Of a stretch of 64,000 nucleotides of DNA, positions 1 to 10,304 are shown piece after piece (within the stretch, counting starts at the first letter, position 1; each line of letters starts with the position of its first letter). A model generated the notes under the pieces. The model ran no database searches. It was not told where the DNA came from and saw only the letters and a program-made list of their open reading frames with translations. Source of the stretch: Austropuccinia psidii (taxonomy: Eukaryota; Basidiomycota; Pucciniomycetes; Pucciniales; Sphaerophragmiaceae); contig JALGQZ010000007.1 of assembly GCA_023105745.1 (NCBI GenBank), positions 50,697,569 to 50,761,568 of the forward strand. Reading direction: 5' to 3'. Made by a program: the position numbers and the translations under genes.

Positions 1-1156
1 TGTAGGATGCTTATTGCTAAGTTCTTCAGATAACTCTACTTCAACAGCATTTTCTCCATGGAGGCCCTTAATAATGAAAGGTCCTGCAATGGAGTCTTTC
101 AAATTTTTACATCCTTTGCTGTTATTGAAGCTAGTGGTGGATACAAGAACTAGGACCCCCACTTTGAAATCTGGAGTTGCAGGTGATTTATCCCATTTGT
201 CTTTAGCATATGCAAAGGAGTCTTCCATGCACCTTACTGCATGCTTCCTAGCTTTGTCTAGCATCCCTTTGAAGCTAGCAGCTGTGGGATGTATTTCAAT
301 CAAATCTTTCCTCAAGTAATCTTGGAGTAATTTGGGGTTCCATCCTTTTTCTAGGATAGCAGGAGTTTGATTGGTACTGGCATGGATTGATGTTTTATAT
401 GCTAATTCCAGTGCTGGCAGCAGAGTACACCAATCATGGGTAAATCCATCACAATCCTTTAATTCAAGGCCATATGCACAAAATCTTCTTACCATGTCCT
501 CTAAGGTTTGGATCATCCTTTCAGCCAGTCCATCAGTTTGTGGGTGGTAGGCTTTAGAGAAAGACAGATTAGTGCCAAATAATTGGTGAAGATTTGTCCA
601 TAGTGCTTAAGTGAATTTGGGATCCCTATCACTAATGATATTTGTAAAGATTCCAGTCCATGACACTACTCTATTCCATATAAGACAAGCTGTATCCATG
701 GCTGTATCATCCTTGTGACATGGTCAAAAGATTGGAGTTTTACTGAATCTGTCCAAAATTAATAGGGAAGCATTATAACTTCTGTCACCTCCTGGTGGTA
801 GTCCAGTTACCCAATCCATATGGACAATTCCCCAAGGTCTGCTTGGTTCTTGGATTTTTTATCATATTTCCAAGTCTCTTTCCAGTGGATTTGTTTGCCT
901 TTTGGCATCTGTCACAGGTTTTGCAATACTCTGCAAGATCTTTCTGCCACATTGGCCACCATATGAAGGTCTTTACTTTCTCTCTTGTTCTGTCTTCCGA
1001 CAGATGTCCTGAAAAGGGGCTATCATGGCATTCCTTTAGTACAAGATTGTTCAATGACCTGTCCACAACTGTCATGACACATGTGTGCTTGGTCCTGTGG
1101 CAAATTATACCATCCAGTAGGTGAAATCTTCCTTAATCATAAGATGATTTCCATAA
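1..1156 (-). pseudogene. Integrase region of element A
   Basis: Broken integrase. It would insert the element cDNA into chromosomal DNA. The zinc-binding part is readable near 785-1075 (HDSPFSGH followed by CDRC), then a one-base shift near 862 moves the frame. The core then reads [13 protein letters not shown] and [11 protein letters not shown], so all three D,D,E catalytic residues are present. Further in-frame stops occur within the core: one replaces Ser in the KFTSALW motif near 607, another lies just before PCHKDD near 722. The GPF segment (DSIAGPFIIKGLHGENAVEVEL) runs off the window start. Frames are conserved relative to the intact ORF in element D, which shows that these are disabling mutations and not introns. 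Confidence 0.9.
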
Positions 1157-2640
1157 TTAATCCAAGGCATGTATTAGAGAGTTTTCTTTACAGTCTTTGT
1201 TAAGTAATTGGCATAAGAAGCTACAATTCTTATCTTGAGTGTAACTATTCCTGACTTCTTCAAAGGAGGTGGTGTTCGAGTCTGTAACACTTATTCCTTC
1301 TATTGGGATCTGTGGTGAAGCCTCTTCTGGCACATAAGCAAGATTATCAATATTATTTGGTAATGGCCATATGCTTAGTCCATCTGCATTCTTATGAATA
1401 TCCCCATCCTTATGAACAATAGTCATATTTCCCCTGTATTCTTGTATGGCTATTTGCCATCTGAGCATATGCCTGTTGGGTGTTTTCATGTTTAAAAGTG
1501 ATTTGACAGGTTTACAATCTGTTATCACCTCAAAAGCACATCCCTCTAAGAATTAGTTCAGTTTCTTCAAAGCCCAGACAAGGCATAGACATTCCATTTG
1601 ACTTGCCCCATATCTGACTTCAGTTGGTTTGATTTGTCTGGATATGAAACATATGGGTCCTTCTACAGGTTTATCATTTATGATATGAACTTGGTGAAGT
1701 GCAGCACCCAGTCCATCCCCTGATGCATCAATATACAGATTGAAAGGCAATTTAGAGTCTGTCATCAGTAAGAGTGGAGCAGTGGTCAAGGCTTCTCTTA
1801 GAGACTCAAAAGCTTTGACTCTGTCAACAGTCATTTCAAATACTGTGTCCTTGTCACACAATTTATAAAGTGGTCTTGCTATGGATGCAAAATCTTTAAT
1901 GTTTTGCCTGTAATATCCTGCAAAACCTAAGAATGACTGACTTTCCTTCTTGTTCTGAGGAATGGGTTTTAGCAATACTGCTGCAACTTTGTTTTTGTCA
2001 ATTCCAAGGGACAAACCAGATACAACATGTCCTAGTGCTTTAAGTTCTTTAAATCCAAAATGAAATTTCTTCAAGGAGATTTTCATGTTTACTGATTGAA
2101 TTTTTGTCAAAACTCTGGACAATCTGTACATGTGCTCCTCCCAAGTTTTGGAACAGACAATAATTTCATCAATGTAAATTATTAACCATCCCTCTGAGAG
2201 TTCTTCCGGGCAGATTTCATTCATCATTCTTTGGAAGTGTGAAGGTGCATTTTAGAAACCAAAGGGCATCCTCAAGTATTATCACACTCCACAATGAACA
2301 ATAATTCTCAAGTATTTTCTTGCTCTTGGTGTCACCAAATTTTGCTGGAATCCATTAAGGGCATCCATAGTGGTTATATACACTGCTTGAGATATCTGAG
2401 TAAGGGCAATTCGGATTTTTGGTATTGGGTATCTGTCTGGAACAGTGTAAATGTTTAGAGCTCTAAAGTCCCCAACCATTCTAGATTTTCCATTATGCCA
2501 TGATACTATGACTGGTGTAGTTATTTCTACTTCTTCATTGTGGGCTACTTTTCTTATTACACCAAGGTCCAGAAGTTCTTTGATATGAATTCCTAGAGCT
2601 TCTCTTCACTTTGGACTTGCTGGATATGAAGGTCTTCTTA
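1157..2640 (-). pseudogene. Reverse transcriptase and RNase H of element A
   Basis: RT fingers and palm are readable as DFRALN..YTVPDRYPIPKI (about 2400-2479), RMPFG (about 2265) and [12 protein letters not shown] (about 2180-2195). The catalytic YxDD box reads Tyr-Ile-Asp-Glu, a change of the second metal-binding Asp. Element C has YIDD here. Two adjacent stops lie at 2279-2284 and another at 2252-2254. RNase H follows with [13 protein letters not shown], the QMECLCLVW helix and VITDC. A stop interrupts the sequence near 1553. The region continues directly into integrase, as in a normal Ty3/gypsy pol. Non-functional copy. Confidence 0.92.
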
Positions 2641-2767
2641 AGAGTGGTGGAGAAGGTCTCTCAATGTTAAGAATGCTGTCAACTTCATGACCAATAATTG
2701 CTTTTAGAGGTTCTTTGTCTGAAGAAAATGCTCCTCTGTGGTCATACAAAAGGGAAGAAAGTTCATT

Positions 2768-3354
2768 TTATTGTTTATCAGTCAGATGAAGGCTTATTTC
2801 AGCCTCATTTAACTGTTCAGACTTGAATTTCTCTAACTCTAATCTGACTGGTGAGACTTTGTTTAATGTAATTTGTCTTTTAAGTGGTAAAAAGGCAAAT
2901 GTTTGGTGCTTATTGTCTCCAATGATAAAGTATCTGTCTTTGTTGTTATGCAAATCTATCCCATACAAGATTAAATAGTCATTTCCCAATATGAAATGGG
3001 TACTAGAGCAATTTTCCATAACAACAAATTCAACTGTGATTCTTAAATTCCCATTTATGTGTGGGAATATGACATTGGTCTCCAAAATTCTTAATGCTTT
3101 CATTGGATTACTTGCACTATTGAATTTTATACCATCAATTGGTAACAATTGGTCTTCAAAATTTGGTACACAAGTCTTAAGAAAAGATTTTCCAACACAA
3201 GAGCAGAAGGCCCTGGGTCAAGCAAACGTTTGGTGGGATTGTTGTAAATCACCACTTCTGTTATACAGGAGTTACCAGCTGTATAACCTTTCCCCCTGTT
3301 TTTTTTGTTTTCTAAGTTGTGCATCTTGAACTTTTGATAAATAAAGTTGACCAT
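2768..3354 (-). pseudogene. Aspartic protease region of element A
   Basis: Retroviral-type pepsin-like protease that would process Gag-Pol. The entry segment GKGYTAGNSCITEVVI is followed by LLDPG, where Asp-Pro-Gly takes the place of the usual Asp-Thr/Ser-Gly. The equivalent in element C is LDTGAFC. Directly after the DPG the frame shifts: residues after it (PSALVLEN) make no sense against element C, and the correct frame resumes in the overlapping ORF ending at 2768 (LPIDGIKFNS..., HFILGNDYLILYGID). The protease is therefore inactivated by a frameshift next to its active site, and the DPG may itself be a variant or a mutation. Confidence 0.82.
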
Positions 3355-4150
3355 TGCTCAATTGTGGCAAGTGGGAATAAGATTCCATGATGACAAAAGT
3401 GGCATTGATATTTTCTATATCTTTTGAAGGTTCAGAAAATATTGATGAGTTATCATCTGAATTGTCTTCAATTATGTCATCTTTTTCAACATCAGGTTCC
3501 TTTTCAATATCAATTTCATTGATTTTCCCCTTCTTTGGACATGTATTGGCTAAATGGGTGGTGCTTTGGCAAATATGGCACTTTCTGACTGTATCTGCAG
3601 ATTTATACTTAATATTGTTAGAATTTTCTTTGGGGTTTTTGTCCACAGAATCTTTCCAAGGTGTATTAAAACTTGTTTTGAGATTCACCCTACTAGAACC
3701 AATTTTGGTTCTGGTGGTTACTTCTTCTCATATTTTGATAATATCTTATGCTGAGGATTGTTCAGTAGTCCTGCTTTTGATAGCATGCTCTAAGTCAACT
3801 CCACACTGTCTCAGAATTTTTCTATGGATCATAAATTCTGACATGTCTGGATATAATGCTGTTAATCTGTCTTTTTGTTGGCAAAACCATGGTAAAGCTT
3901 TGTCTTTATCAGCATTAAATTTGGCAGATTCAAAGGCTGTTTCAACCTTAAACCTCCAAGCATCATTTGCCCATTTGTTAATGATTTGGGTTTTCCACCA
4001 AGTCCAACTCTGGTGTCCATGTGCTTGTCTTATTTTTATGTACCATCTGTGAGCTGATCTGGTAAACAGGGTGTTAAATCTGGCTGTTACCAATCTGTCT
4101 GGTAATTCAAAATCCTCTTTGACCATGTCAATAGCTCTAATGAATTCCAT
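3272..4150 (-). pseudogene. Gag capsid domain and zinc knuckle of element A
   Basis: C-terminal Gag. The capsid-like part (3746-4150) contains the aromatic signature RWYIKIRQ...SWTWWKTQIINKWANDAWRF typical of retrotransposon Gag. After a short interrupted stretch (stops near 3746 and 3735), the nucleocapsid part (3272-3688) has a CCHC zinc knuckle, C-x2-C-x4-H-x4-C, at about 3539-3580 (residues 37-50 of that ORF), followed by an acidic Ser/Asp-rich linker. It would package element RNA. The same arrangement occurs in element C, where the first knuckle Cys is lost. The protein continues into the protease region. Confidence 0.88.
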
Positions 4151-4186
4151 ATGGTCATACTCTCCTTCACCACTGAAGTGAGGCCA

Positions 4187-4978
4187 TTATTTAAGTTTTG
4201 GAACTTCTTTCAAGAGTGCTTGGCCCATTGATGGTTCTAAGTTATGAAAAGAAGTAGAAAATTCATTTTTTAACTGTGAATTTTCAATATCCAATACTTG
4301 TGGATTGGGAATTCTTGCATCTTCATTTTGATTCAGAGGTATAGAAATTCTTGGTAAAGTGTTTAGCAGTTTTTCAATATCATTCATTTTACTGTTGTTA
4401 CACCTTTGTGAATTTCTTAATTCATGTTGCAAGTTTTGTATAGAGTTTATGACATTCTTTTTATGATCATCCTCTTTATATGTCAGCTCATTCCATAATT
4501 CTGTTTGTTTAGTATTATCAGATATAACTTCATTTAACTTTATTGTTAATTTTGATATTTCCTCTCTTGAGGTATCAAAATGCTTTTTCAGGGAAACTAT
4601 ATTTGTCTTTACTTCAGGAAATAATTTTGAAATATCATCAAGAGCTTTTTTATTATCTTCTTTGATAGTGCTTATGGATTGTTTTATTCTTGTTTCAATT
4701 ATGTCATCAATATTAAATTTAGAATATTTGTCTATTAATTCTTCAATAATGGCAGATTGATCATTTATCTTAATGCCAAAGGAATTATCATTATTGGAAG
4801 TTTTGATTGTTCTTAAAACTCTTTCAAAGAATTTAAGTGTATAATTTATTTGGCTCAGACTCAAGTTATTTGTTTTAAGATTGTCACAAATTGATGCATT
4901 TTTATCAGAAAGATGACTTTTTACGTCAGAAGTAGCTTTATACAACTCTGGAAAACAATCAAAAGTATCAGAAATCAT
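4187..4978 (-). CDS. Gag central coiled-coil segment of element A
   Basis: A 263-codon open stretch rich in Lys, Asn, Ser and Ile with heptad-like spacing of Leu/Ile over residues about 30-210, which predicts long helical coiled coils. It lies between the proline/glycine-rich Gag N-terminus and the capsid segment and ends in FHNLEPSMGQALLKEVPKLK just before the capsid ORF, so it is an internal piece of the same Gag polyprotein and not a separate gene. Element C has a shorter and more damaged counterpart at 46143-46412. The likely role is Gag multimerisation, inferred from the coiled coil only. Confidence 0.7.
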   Translation of the reverse strand: MISDTFDCFPELYKATSDVKSHLSDKNASICDNLKTNNLSLSQINYTLKFFERVLRTIKTSNNDNSFGIKINDQSAIIEELIDKYSKFNIDDIIETRIKQSISTIKEDNKKALDDISKLFPEVKTNIVSLKKHFDTSREEISKLTIKLNEVISDNTKQTELWNELTYKEDDHKKNVINSIQNLQHELRNSQRCNNSKMNDIEKLLNTLPRISIPLNQNEDARIPNPQVLDIENSQLKNEFSTSFHNLEPSMGQALLKEVPKLK

Positions 4979-5636
4979 TTTTGATATTTTAATCTGGCTT
5001 CCTCCTTCTTTTGTAATTCCATCATGGTTCTGTCCATCTGAAATACATTTTCCACGGCATCCTGTTGAATCTTTGGGATTCTGTAGCCCTGGCTGTAAGG
5101 GTTTGGGGCTGGTGCCTTACCTTTGCCCTTGTTTGGAGTTTGTGGCTGCTTTTTCACATTGAAATTGCTGCTTCTGGCCACTGGGGCTGTTTTTGGCACT
5201 GGGTTGGGTGGTGGAGGGTTGTTTTTCCACCATTCTAGTGTCAAAAGCATCATGTTTTTCTTCTCCATCAATGGATGCCATCCATTGAGCAATTTGCAAG
5301 TATTGGGATGGCTCAGGAATTTTCTCAGTCAGGTAAGAATTCATGCAATTATTCCACAGGTCTGCAAGGATCTGGTACTCTTTGAACTGAAGTGCATTGT
5401 TGTATGCACTGTGGCTGGCTTTGTATATATCCACTGAGGCTTTTTGTGGCGGTGTCAGCTCTTTTTGAAGGTAAAATGGTATTATCCGCTTCAGAATGAC
5501 CCATTTTAGTTGTTTGGAAGTCATCAACTGACCCTTTTCCTTCTGTACCTGATTGGCCTCTGCCATAATCACGTCTATTACCTTTCTGGGAGCTGCTTGA
5601 GGGGTTATAGCTGGCTCCTGACCTGGTTGAAGGCAT
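4975..5636 (-). pseudogene. Gag N-terminal region of element A
   Basis: Starts with MPSTRSGASYNPSSSS, a Ser/Arg-rich leader, then FKEYQILADLW...MNSYL, then a Pro/Lys/Gly stretch ending YRIPK..DAVENVFQM.RTMMELQKKEE. Element C has the matching pieces in the same order (SLWQGAMNSYLHIK; GKGKG...QGYRIPK...VDSVFNMAKTLMEF at 46523-46786), so the conserved coding path can be followed even though it moves between frames near 5290 and 5570. Either two frameshifts have damaged this copy or the reading path is more complex. It joins the coiled-coil segment at 4978. Confidence 0.65.
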
Positions 5637-5686
5637 AATTATGGTTAAAAAGGCTTAAAATAGTAATTTTACATCAAAAAACTTAC

Positions 5687-5884
5687 TATTGGCCAAATCT
5701 TTGGCTTTCTGAAGAGTATTACTTATTTCCAAGTTGACTAATTCAGAAGAAATTGGTTCTGGTTGAATATTCTGAGTCACAATAATGGTACTATTATGAT
5801 CAGAATTAACAGTACTGGCAGGAATGATGCTGGTTACTGTTGAGGCTGTTTCAATGTTTTCTGGTCTTACCACCTTTTCAGACA
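5687..5884 (-). CDS. Probable spliced leader exon of element A
   Basis: A 198-nt open stretch upstream of the Gag start. On the minus strand it is bounded by a pyrimidine/A-rich acceptor ending TTTTAG directly before TGTCTGAAAAGG and by a donor GTAAGT at its other end (plus-strand ACTTAC at 5681-5686). Element C has a matching small exon at 47316-47474 bounded by CTCTAG before TGTC and by GTGTGT. The shared TAG/TGTC boundary in two diverged elements supports a real exon in a spliced leader. The peptide is Ser/Thr-rich with no recognised domain, and its role is unknown. Confidence 0.5.
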
Positions 5885-6090
5885 CTAAAATTAATGAAAA
5901 AACCAATTAATTAAGTAAAAAAAGATATTTTAAAAAAGAAATTAAAATATAAGCCTCACTTATAATATTAAAAAAAATTATTTTTTATTGATTTTTTTTT
6001 GAATTATAATTATTCTTTATATGTTTTTAATTTTTTCAATATAAAAAAAAGATTTAAAAAGAGTAAAAAAAAAATTTCACAGGTAAAATA

Positions 6091-6109
6091 TCACAGCTGG
6101 GCCCCCAAA
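6091..6109 (-). promoter_or_regulatory. Primer-binding region of element A
   Basis: Immediately inside the 5' LTR. The minus strand reads TTTGGGGGCCCAGCTGTGA directly after the LTR terminal ...CACACCTTACA. Position and the TGG core fit a tRNA primer-binding site. The same junction occurs in element C (47848-47864). The tRNA was not identified. Confidence 0.6.
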
Positions 6110-7928
6110 TGTAAGGTGTGGATATGAAACTTTGATTAAAAATCAAGTACTTTTCCTGTCCTCAAAATTTGTATAAGGTAAAAATCAATTAAAAATAGTA
6201 AGAAATATTATTTTTAGGAGAAAACATGCCAATTTTATTGTTTATAACTTTATTAGTATGAAAAATAATATTATAAAAATTTATTGTTTTACCAACAATA
6301 AAAATTTATCCAAAAAATACTCTACAAGAGATATTTTAAGGCTACAAAAGAAATTTCTTCAAGAGCAATTTCACTTGGAATTGATTGAGAAATGAATTAC
6401 AAGCAATTAATTAAAGAACAGAGTTCTTTAAAAAGAATATGAAAGAGAAAACACACCCAAAAGTGACCAGAGTGAATTTGGAAACAAAGTGACAAAGTTA
6501 ACAGTGATGAAAGATGCTTTAATTCACTTTTGGGGTGGTTCAGCGGTAAAAATCATTATAAGAGTTACAAAAAATGATTATAATGATTTTTTCAAGTGTT
6601 TAAAAGGTTTAAAATGATTTGAGAAAGGTGGTTGGAATCTTTTATTGATTGGTTTAACAATGTTTAAACTAATTATAAAAAGGAAAAGATTCTAACATGA
6701 AGAGAAAAGTGGGGCAAAGAAGACATTCTTTTATAGCCATCAATTTTCTTACTCCAAAAGTAAACTTTACTCTTGTCAGTCGTGAAAAACAGTCTGATAA
6801 CAGAAAATCCAATTATGGCATCATTGAACCCTGGTTTAGACCAAAAAAGGGCTGGTTTAAGCCATTTTAGACCCTTAAATCAGCCATTACTATAGCAATA
6901 CCTGGTCTAGAGCCTTCAAAACACGTCAGAATGTGTGTAAGAGACGTAGAAACCAGTTAAAACTGTTTTGACTATGATTTTTTTATCTTAAGGGTTGTTT
7001 TACCCTCTTGGCAACAGCTAAAACTACCCCAGTTGGTATCAAAACCTCATCATCAATTGAGTCCACAGACCCTGTAACTCAATTCCAGGCCAAAAGTGAT
7101 GAAATTTTGGGTGAATTTTGACACCACATGCCTTTCAGCAAGGATTTTGGGGGTCTAGCTCCCCCTTGGGCTGGAGTTCCTTTCCCCCCCCAAATTTAAT
7201 CTTTCCAATTTATTTTTCCTTTAATTCCTCATCATGTATTATACTGATAATTTACATATGTAATTCAATTGAGTTGTACTGTTCAATACAGTAATAATTG
7301 ATACCTCATATGTAAATCAAAGTTCACTTATGTAATACACGCGCACATTTTGACATTTCAATTGAGTTCAATTGAAAATACTTAAATTCCTCATAACTTC
7401 TAAAATATACACAACACCTCAATTTTACCACAAATTTTGGTGATTAACACTACATGTGATGTGAATGAAATTAAAGTTTTGAGGATCTTCAAGTTTCATA
7501 CAGAAAATACTAAAAACATAATTTAAGCTTATTTAGAGTTGAGTTACAAAATTTTCACCCAGAGGTGACCCCACCTGATTTTTTATGAGGAATCCAATGG
7601 TGAAATAATTTTTATATGTTTATTTATTGGATAAAAAGTTATAATAATTTTTATTTAACTTTTTTCCAAAATTATTATTTTTTTTTACACTTTTGTTCAA
7701 AATTCATTTTTACTTAATTTTTTCAAGTATAAATGTAATTTTACAGTTTCAAAATTTGATGTAATTTTATTTTTAAATTGTAATTAAGTTTTTCATTGTG
7801 AATATAATCTTATATTTATATTTTGATTTTCATTTTAATAATATAAATAACTTCATTCTATATATATTTATATGTTACTTTTGTATTTGTGGTCTTTTGG
7901 GTATATGAAATTACCTCTAAGGCTCACA
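6110..7928 (-). repeat. 5' LTR of element A (1819 bp)
   Basis: Bounded by TGTAAGGTGTGG (plus strand, left) and GGCTCACA (right), giving TG...CA ends on the element strand. It carries no ORF, is very AT-rich and contains long A/T runs. Its ends match the LTRs of elements C and D (TGTGAGCCTT start; CCTTACA or CATCTTACA end) while the interior is diverged, so these are related LTR families. Promoter and polyadenylation functions are expected here but no precise box could be assigned. Confidence 0.85.
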
Positions 7929-8953
7929 CAAATTAATTTCATTTCCTAATGAATAAGTATGTCAGACTCAGAATGAAAGCTTGAGAGATGTTCTTTCTAT
8001 AGTTTCAAGGAGCTTTCCCCATAAAAAAACCTTATATGGATTATTTTCATAGAAATTATACCATAATTTATTTTAACCCTAATCCTGTTCTGTCAATTTC
8101 CCAAGTATCTCAAGAAAGCATCCTTTTGTTCAAATCATTTTCAAATAATATTAAGATATTTTTCCAAGATAAATGATAACTATACTGAGTATTAGTGTTA
8201 AGAGAAGAAAACATGATAGAAAAAGAAACATGAGAATGAGATATTGGTGTATAACTATTAACTGCATAGAAGGTTAATAGGTTCATTTCTTTCCAAATAA
8301 GTCTTCAATGTATTTTGAAAATGCATTTGTAAAATTCATTTACAATAGTGATTTATTTGTTTTTGATATTACAAAGAAGATTTAGTTTATTTTTCAAGAC
8401 ATACATCTCTTTTTCTAAATTGAATATGGAACAGGTGTTTATTTGGAAGATATTTGTACTTTGTGACATCATGAAAGTCTCTTGTGGAAGAAATTTATAC
8501 AACCCCCTATTTATGTTTGGAATGAAGAATATGCCAAGAGCCACAAAAGTAATTGTATTTCTCTTCTGAATAAATCATACTCCAGTATTTTTCCAAAAAG
8601 AGGGTAAGTAGTTTCTTTCAAGGACTTGAAATATAGAGTCTTTATTTGAAAAAATAAAGCAAAATCATATTTCTATTAAAACAATATCAAAATCCTTGAA
8701 AAAAAAGAAAGTTTTTTTTTCAAGATCAGAAAAAAATTGAAATTGTTTTGTAAAATGAAAAATTTGATTATAAAAAACAGTTAGCAAATATATTTATTTT
8801 GTGAAAGAACAAAAGTAGTTCTTGAAGGAAGAAAACAAATACTCCTTTTGTTAGAAAGGTCAAGAAATGGCTTCTTATCATTAAAATGAATATATTGAGG
8901 TTTGTTGAAACTATTGGAATCAGAATTTTGAAAAAAACTCCTGATTTCTTTAA
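7929..8953. repeat. Repeat R1, copy 1, left half
   Basis: Matches 61905-62932 almost base for base over about 1 kb (for example the stretch around TCAGACTCAGAATGAAAGC and the segment around 8400-8570). Copy 1 is bordered on the left by the LTR of element A and interrupted at 8953/14281 by a DNA transposon. The small ORFs inside it (8348-8569 and its copy at 62325-62546) are conserved between copies, but they resemble no family I know and may be chance. The true left end of R1 is not visible. Confidence 0.9.
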
Positions 8954-9093
8954 AGGCAGTGATATTTCCACGCCTTAACCTAAACTTTACACCTACGCCT
9001 ACGCATAAAATTGTGGATTCAGATACGCCTTCACGCCTTTCATGGATGTAGTTTGCTAAATCCACGCATCCAAGTGATTACTAAATCCACGCC
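8954..9093 (+). repeat. Left terminal inverted repeat of the MULE-like element
   Basis: About 140 bp. It pairs with the reverse complement of 14150-14271 except for a block of about 19 bp near 8974-8992 (TTAACCTAAACTTTACACC) present only here. It contains short GC-rich repeats of the type CACGCC/TACGCC, unusual in this AT-rich region and possible transposase-binding sites. Confidence 0.9.
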
Positions 9094-9225
9094 AAATAAG
9101 ATATTGATAAGATTTTTATCTCAGAAATTTGACAAAAAAACTCTAAAATGAAAAAATGCTATATACAAGTGATCTGTCTAAATTTTCAGAATAATTTTAT
9201 TGATGAGGAATATACTCTTCTCCAC

Positions 9226-9723
9226 TTTGAAGCTGATTGATGTGAATGTGCCCCGGGCCACTGTGGTGGCAATTTGGGAAGAGGTAATTTGCCTATCTCA
9301 TGTTCATTGAAAATGATGAGTATCCAACGATTACCATTTATGTGAGCTGGGGAGATTGGATGCATAATTGAAACTCCACATGGACTGCATAGGGTTGGAA
9401 GGACTGTCTGTGGTGGGAAGTTCTGTCAATCTGGATGGAAAAATACAAATGGACGCTTATATGTATTTGTCAATATTGGTCCATGATCCCATTTACTTAA
9501 CCAGTTATCCATTCTTGTGATAGCTGTAGCCATCAGATTATCTCTTATCTTATCCATTTCCACTGCTCCTCCCAATATTTGGTTGTAATAATTGCAATTC
9601 CTATCAATTTCTTCTATCAAATCTTGTCTCACTTCTCTCCAGCTCTTTTCCTTTTGTGGGCTTTAAAGTGACAATCCTTTTGCCACTGCATGGAATCCAC
9701 AATTCCCATCTGCAGGAGGATTA
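9226..9723 (-). pseudogene. OTU-like cysteine protease domain, decayed, of a MULE-type element
   Basis: On the minus strand the frame opens with PADGNCGFHAVAKGL. Asp, Cys and the DGNC-F pattern are the nucleophile motif of OTU proteases, with the Cys codon at 9699-9701. A TAA stop at 9663-9665 then interrupts the frame. The same frame continues as WREVRQDLIEEI, ILGGAVEMDKIRDNL, RMDNWLSKWDHGPILTNTY and FVFF, a typical OTU middle. A second stop follows near 9426. The C-terminal HINGNRWIL segment matches the usual G-N-H-W catalytic-His motif, but the His is Arg here (codon 9327-9329). OTU domains are found at the end of some MULE-type proteins of rust fungi. This copy is inactive by two stops and by the loss of its His. 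Confidence 0.75.
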
Positions 9724-9966
9724 AAAATTTTCTCAATGAACTTGTGCATGAAAGGTGGCTGTATCTAATCAATATAGAGAGTCTTTGAAAAGGAGGTTAT
9801 TTTTCAGTTATTCATTTGCATATCAAATTTTATCCACTCACTGGTTCTTTCAAACAATTTGAGTTATTTTGGGGTCTCAAGTTTATTTCCAGTTTTCCTA
9901 TATCATTTAATAATTTTCTTTTTCTTTTTGTGGTAGTTTCATCATCTTGGCTTGCCTCTTTTTGCA

Positions 9967-10218
9967 TCAAATAGAGCTTTTCCCCCTCATAAATTGAGCT
10001 TTGGGACCAATAGTAGCTCTGTGCATCTTTTTAAGAAATCTTTTGTGACGATTCTGGATATCCTGCTCAATTTCAAATTTGGATGGAAGCCTTTTGGTAG
10101 ACTTTACCCTTTTCCTTTTTAGTGATGGCCTACCACGTGAAATTAAAGCCTTTTCGGGGTGAAAAAGCTTAATGGTTGTGTATTGAAAGCTAAGGAGCTC
10201 CTGAATTTGTTTGATCAA
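9967..10218 (-). pseudogene. MULE-protein linker fragment upstream of OTU
   Basis: An 83-codon minus-strand open stretch containing SRGRPSLKRKRVKSTKRLPSKFEIEQ. This is a basic GRP-rich linker of the kind that lies between the MULE/SWIM part and the OTU part in related transposon proteins, recalled from the family and not searched. It lies in the expected position upstream of the OTU remnant on the same strand. It has no ATG, and a stop lies directly upstream in this frame. The upstream transposase core is missing, because plus-strand Tet-like sequence begins at 10305. Confidence 0.5.
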
Positions 10219-10304
10219 TTTTTTTGTAATGGTATTTCATGTTCATCAACTTCCTTTTCAATCTTTTGCATTTTTTGTTTCAAATTCCATTGTGAATTAG
10301 AATC

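Larger units (their letters stand above)
1..7928 (-). mobile_element. Ty3/gypsy chromovirus element A, truncated by the window start
   Basis: LTR retrotransposon read on the minus strand in the order 5' LTR (6110-7928), primer-binding region, leader exon, Gag, protease, RT, RNase H, integrase. The window begins inside the integrase C-terminal GPF domain, so the chromodomain and 3' LTR lie outside. The LTR has TG...CA ends: on the plus strand it starts TGTAAGGTGTGG and ends GGCTCACA. The body carries many stops and frameshifts, and the RT motif is changed from YIDD to YIDE, so this copy is dead. Its right border sits directly in repeat R1. The missing left border means the target duplication cannot be checked. 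Domain order and protein similarity to elements C, D and E support the assignment strongly. Confidence 0.93.

Noticed and set aside
795..1124. Plus-strand ORF of 109 codons
   Set aside because: Antisense shadow of the integrase zinc-domain region of element A.
3387..4052. Plus-strand ORF of 221 codons rich in Ser/Leu
   Set aside because: Antisense to Gag of element A; hydrophobic composition comes from the reverse of Glu/Lys/Asp codons.
8348..8569. ORF conserved in both R1 copies
   Set aside because: Conservation is that of the whole repeat; composition is AT-driven (Phe/Leu/Ile) and no domain is visible.
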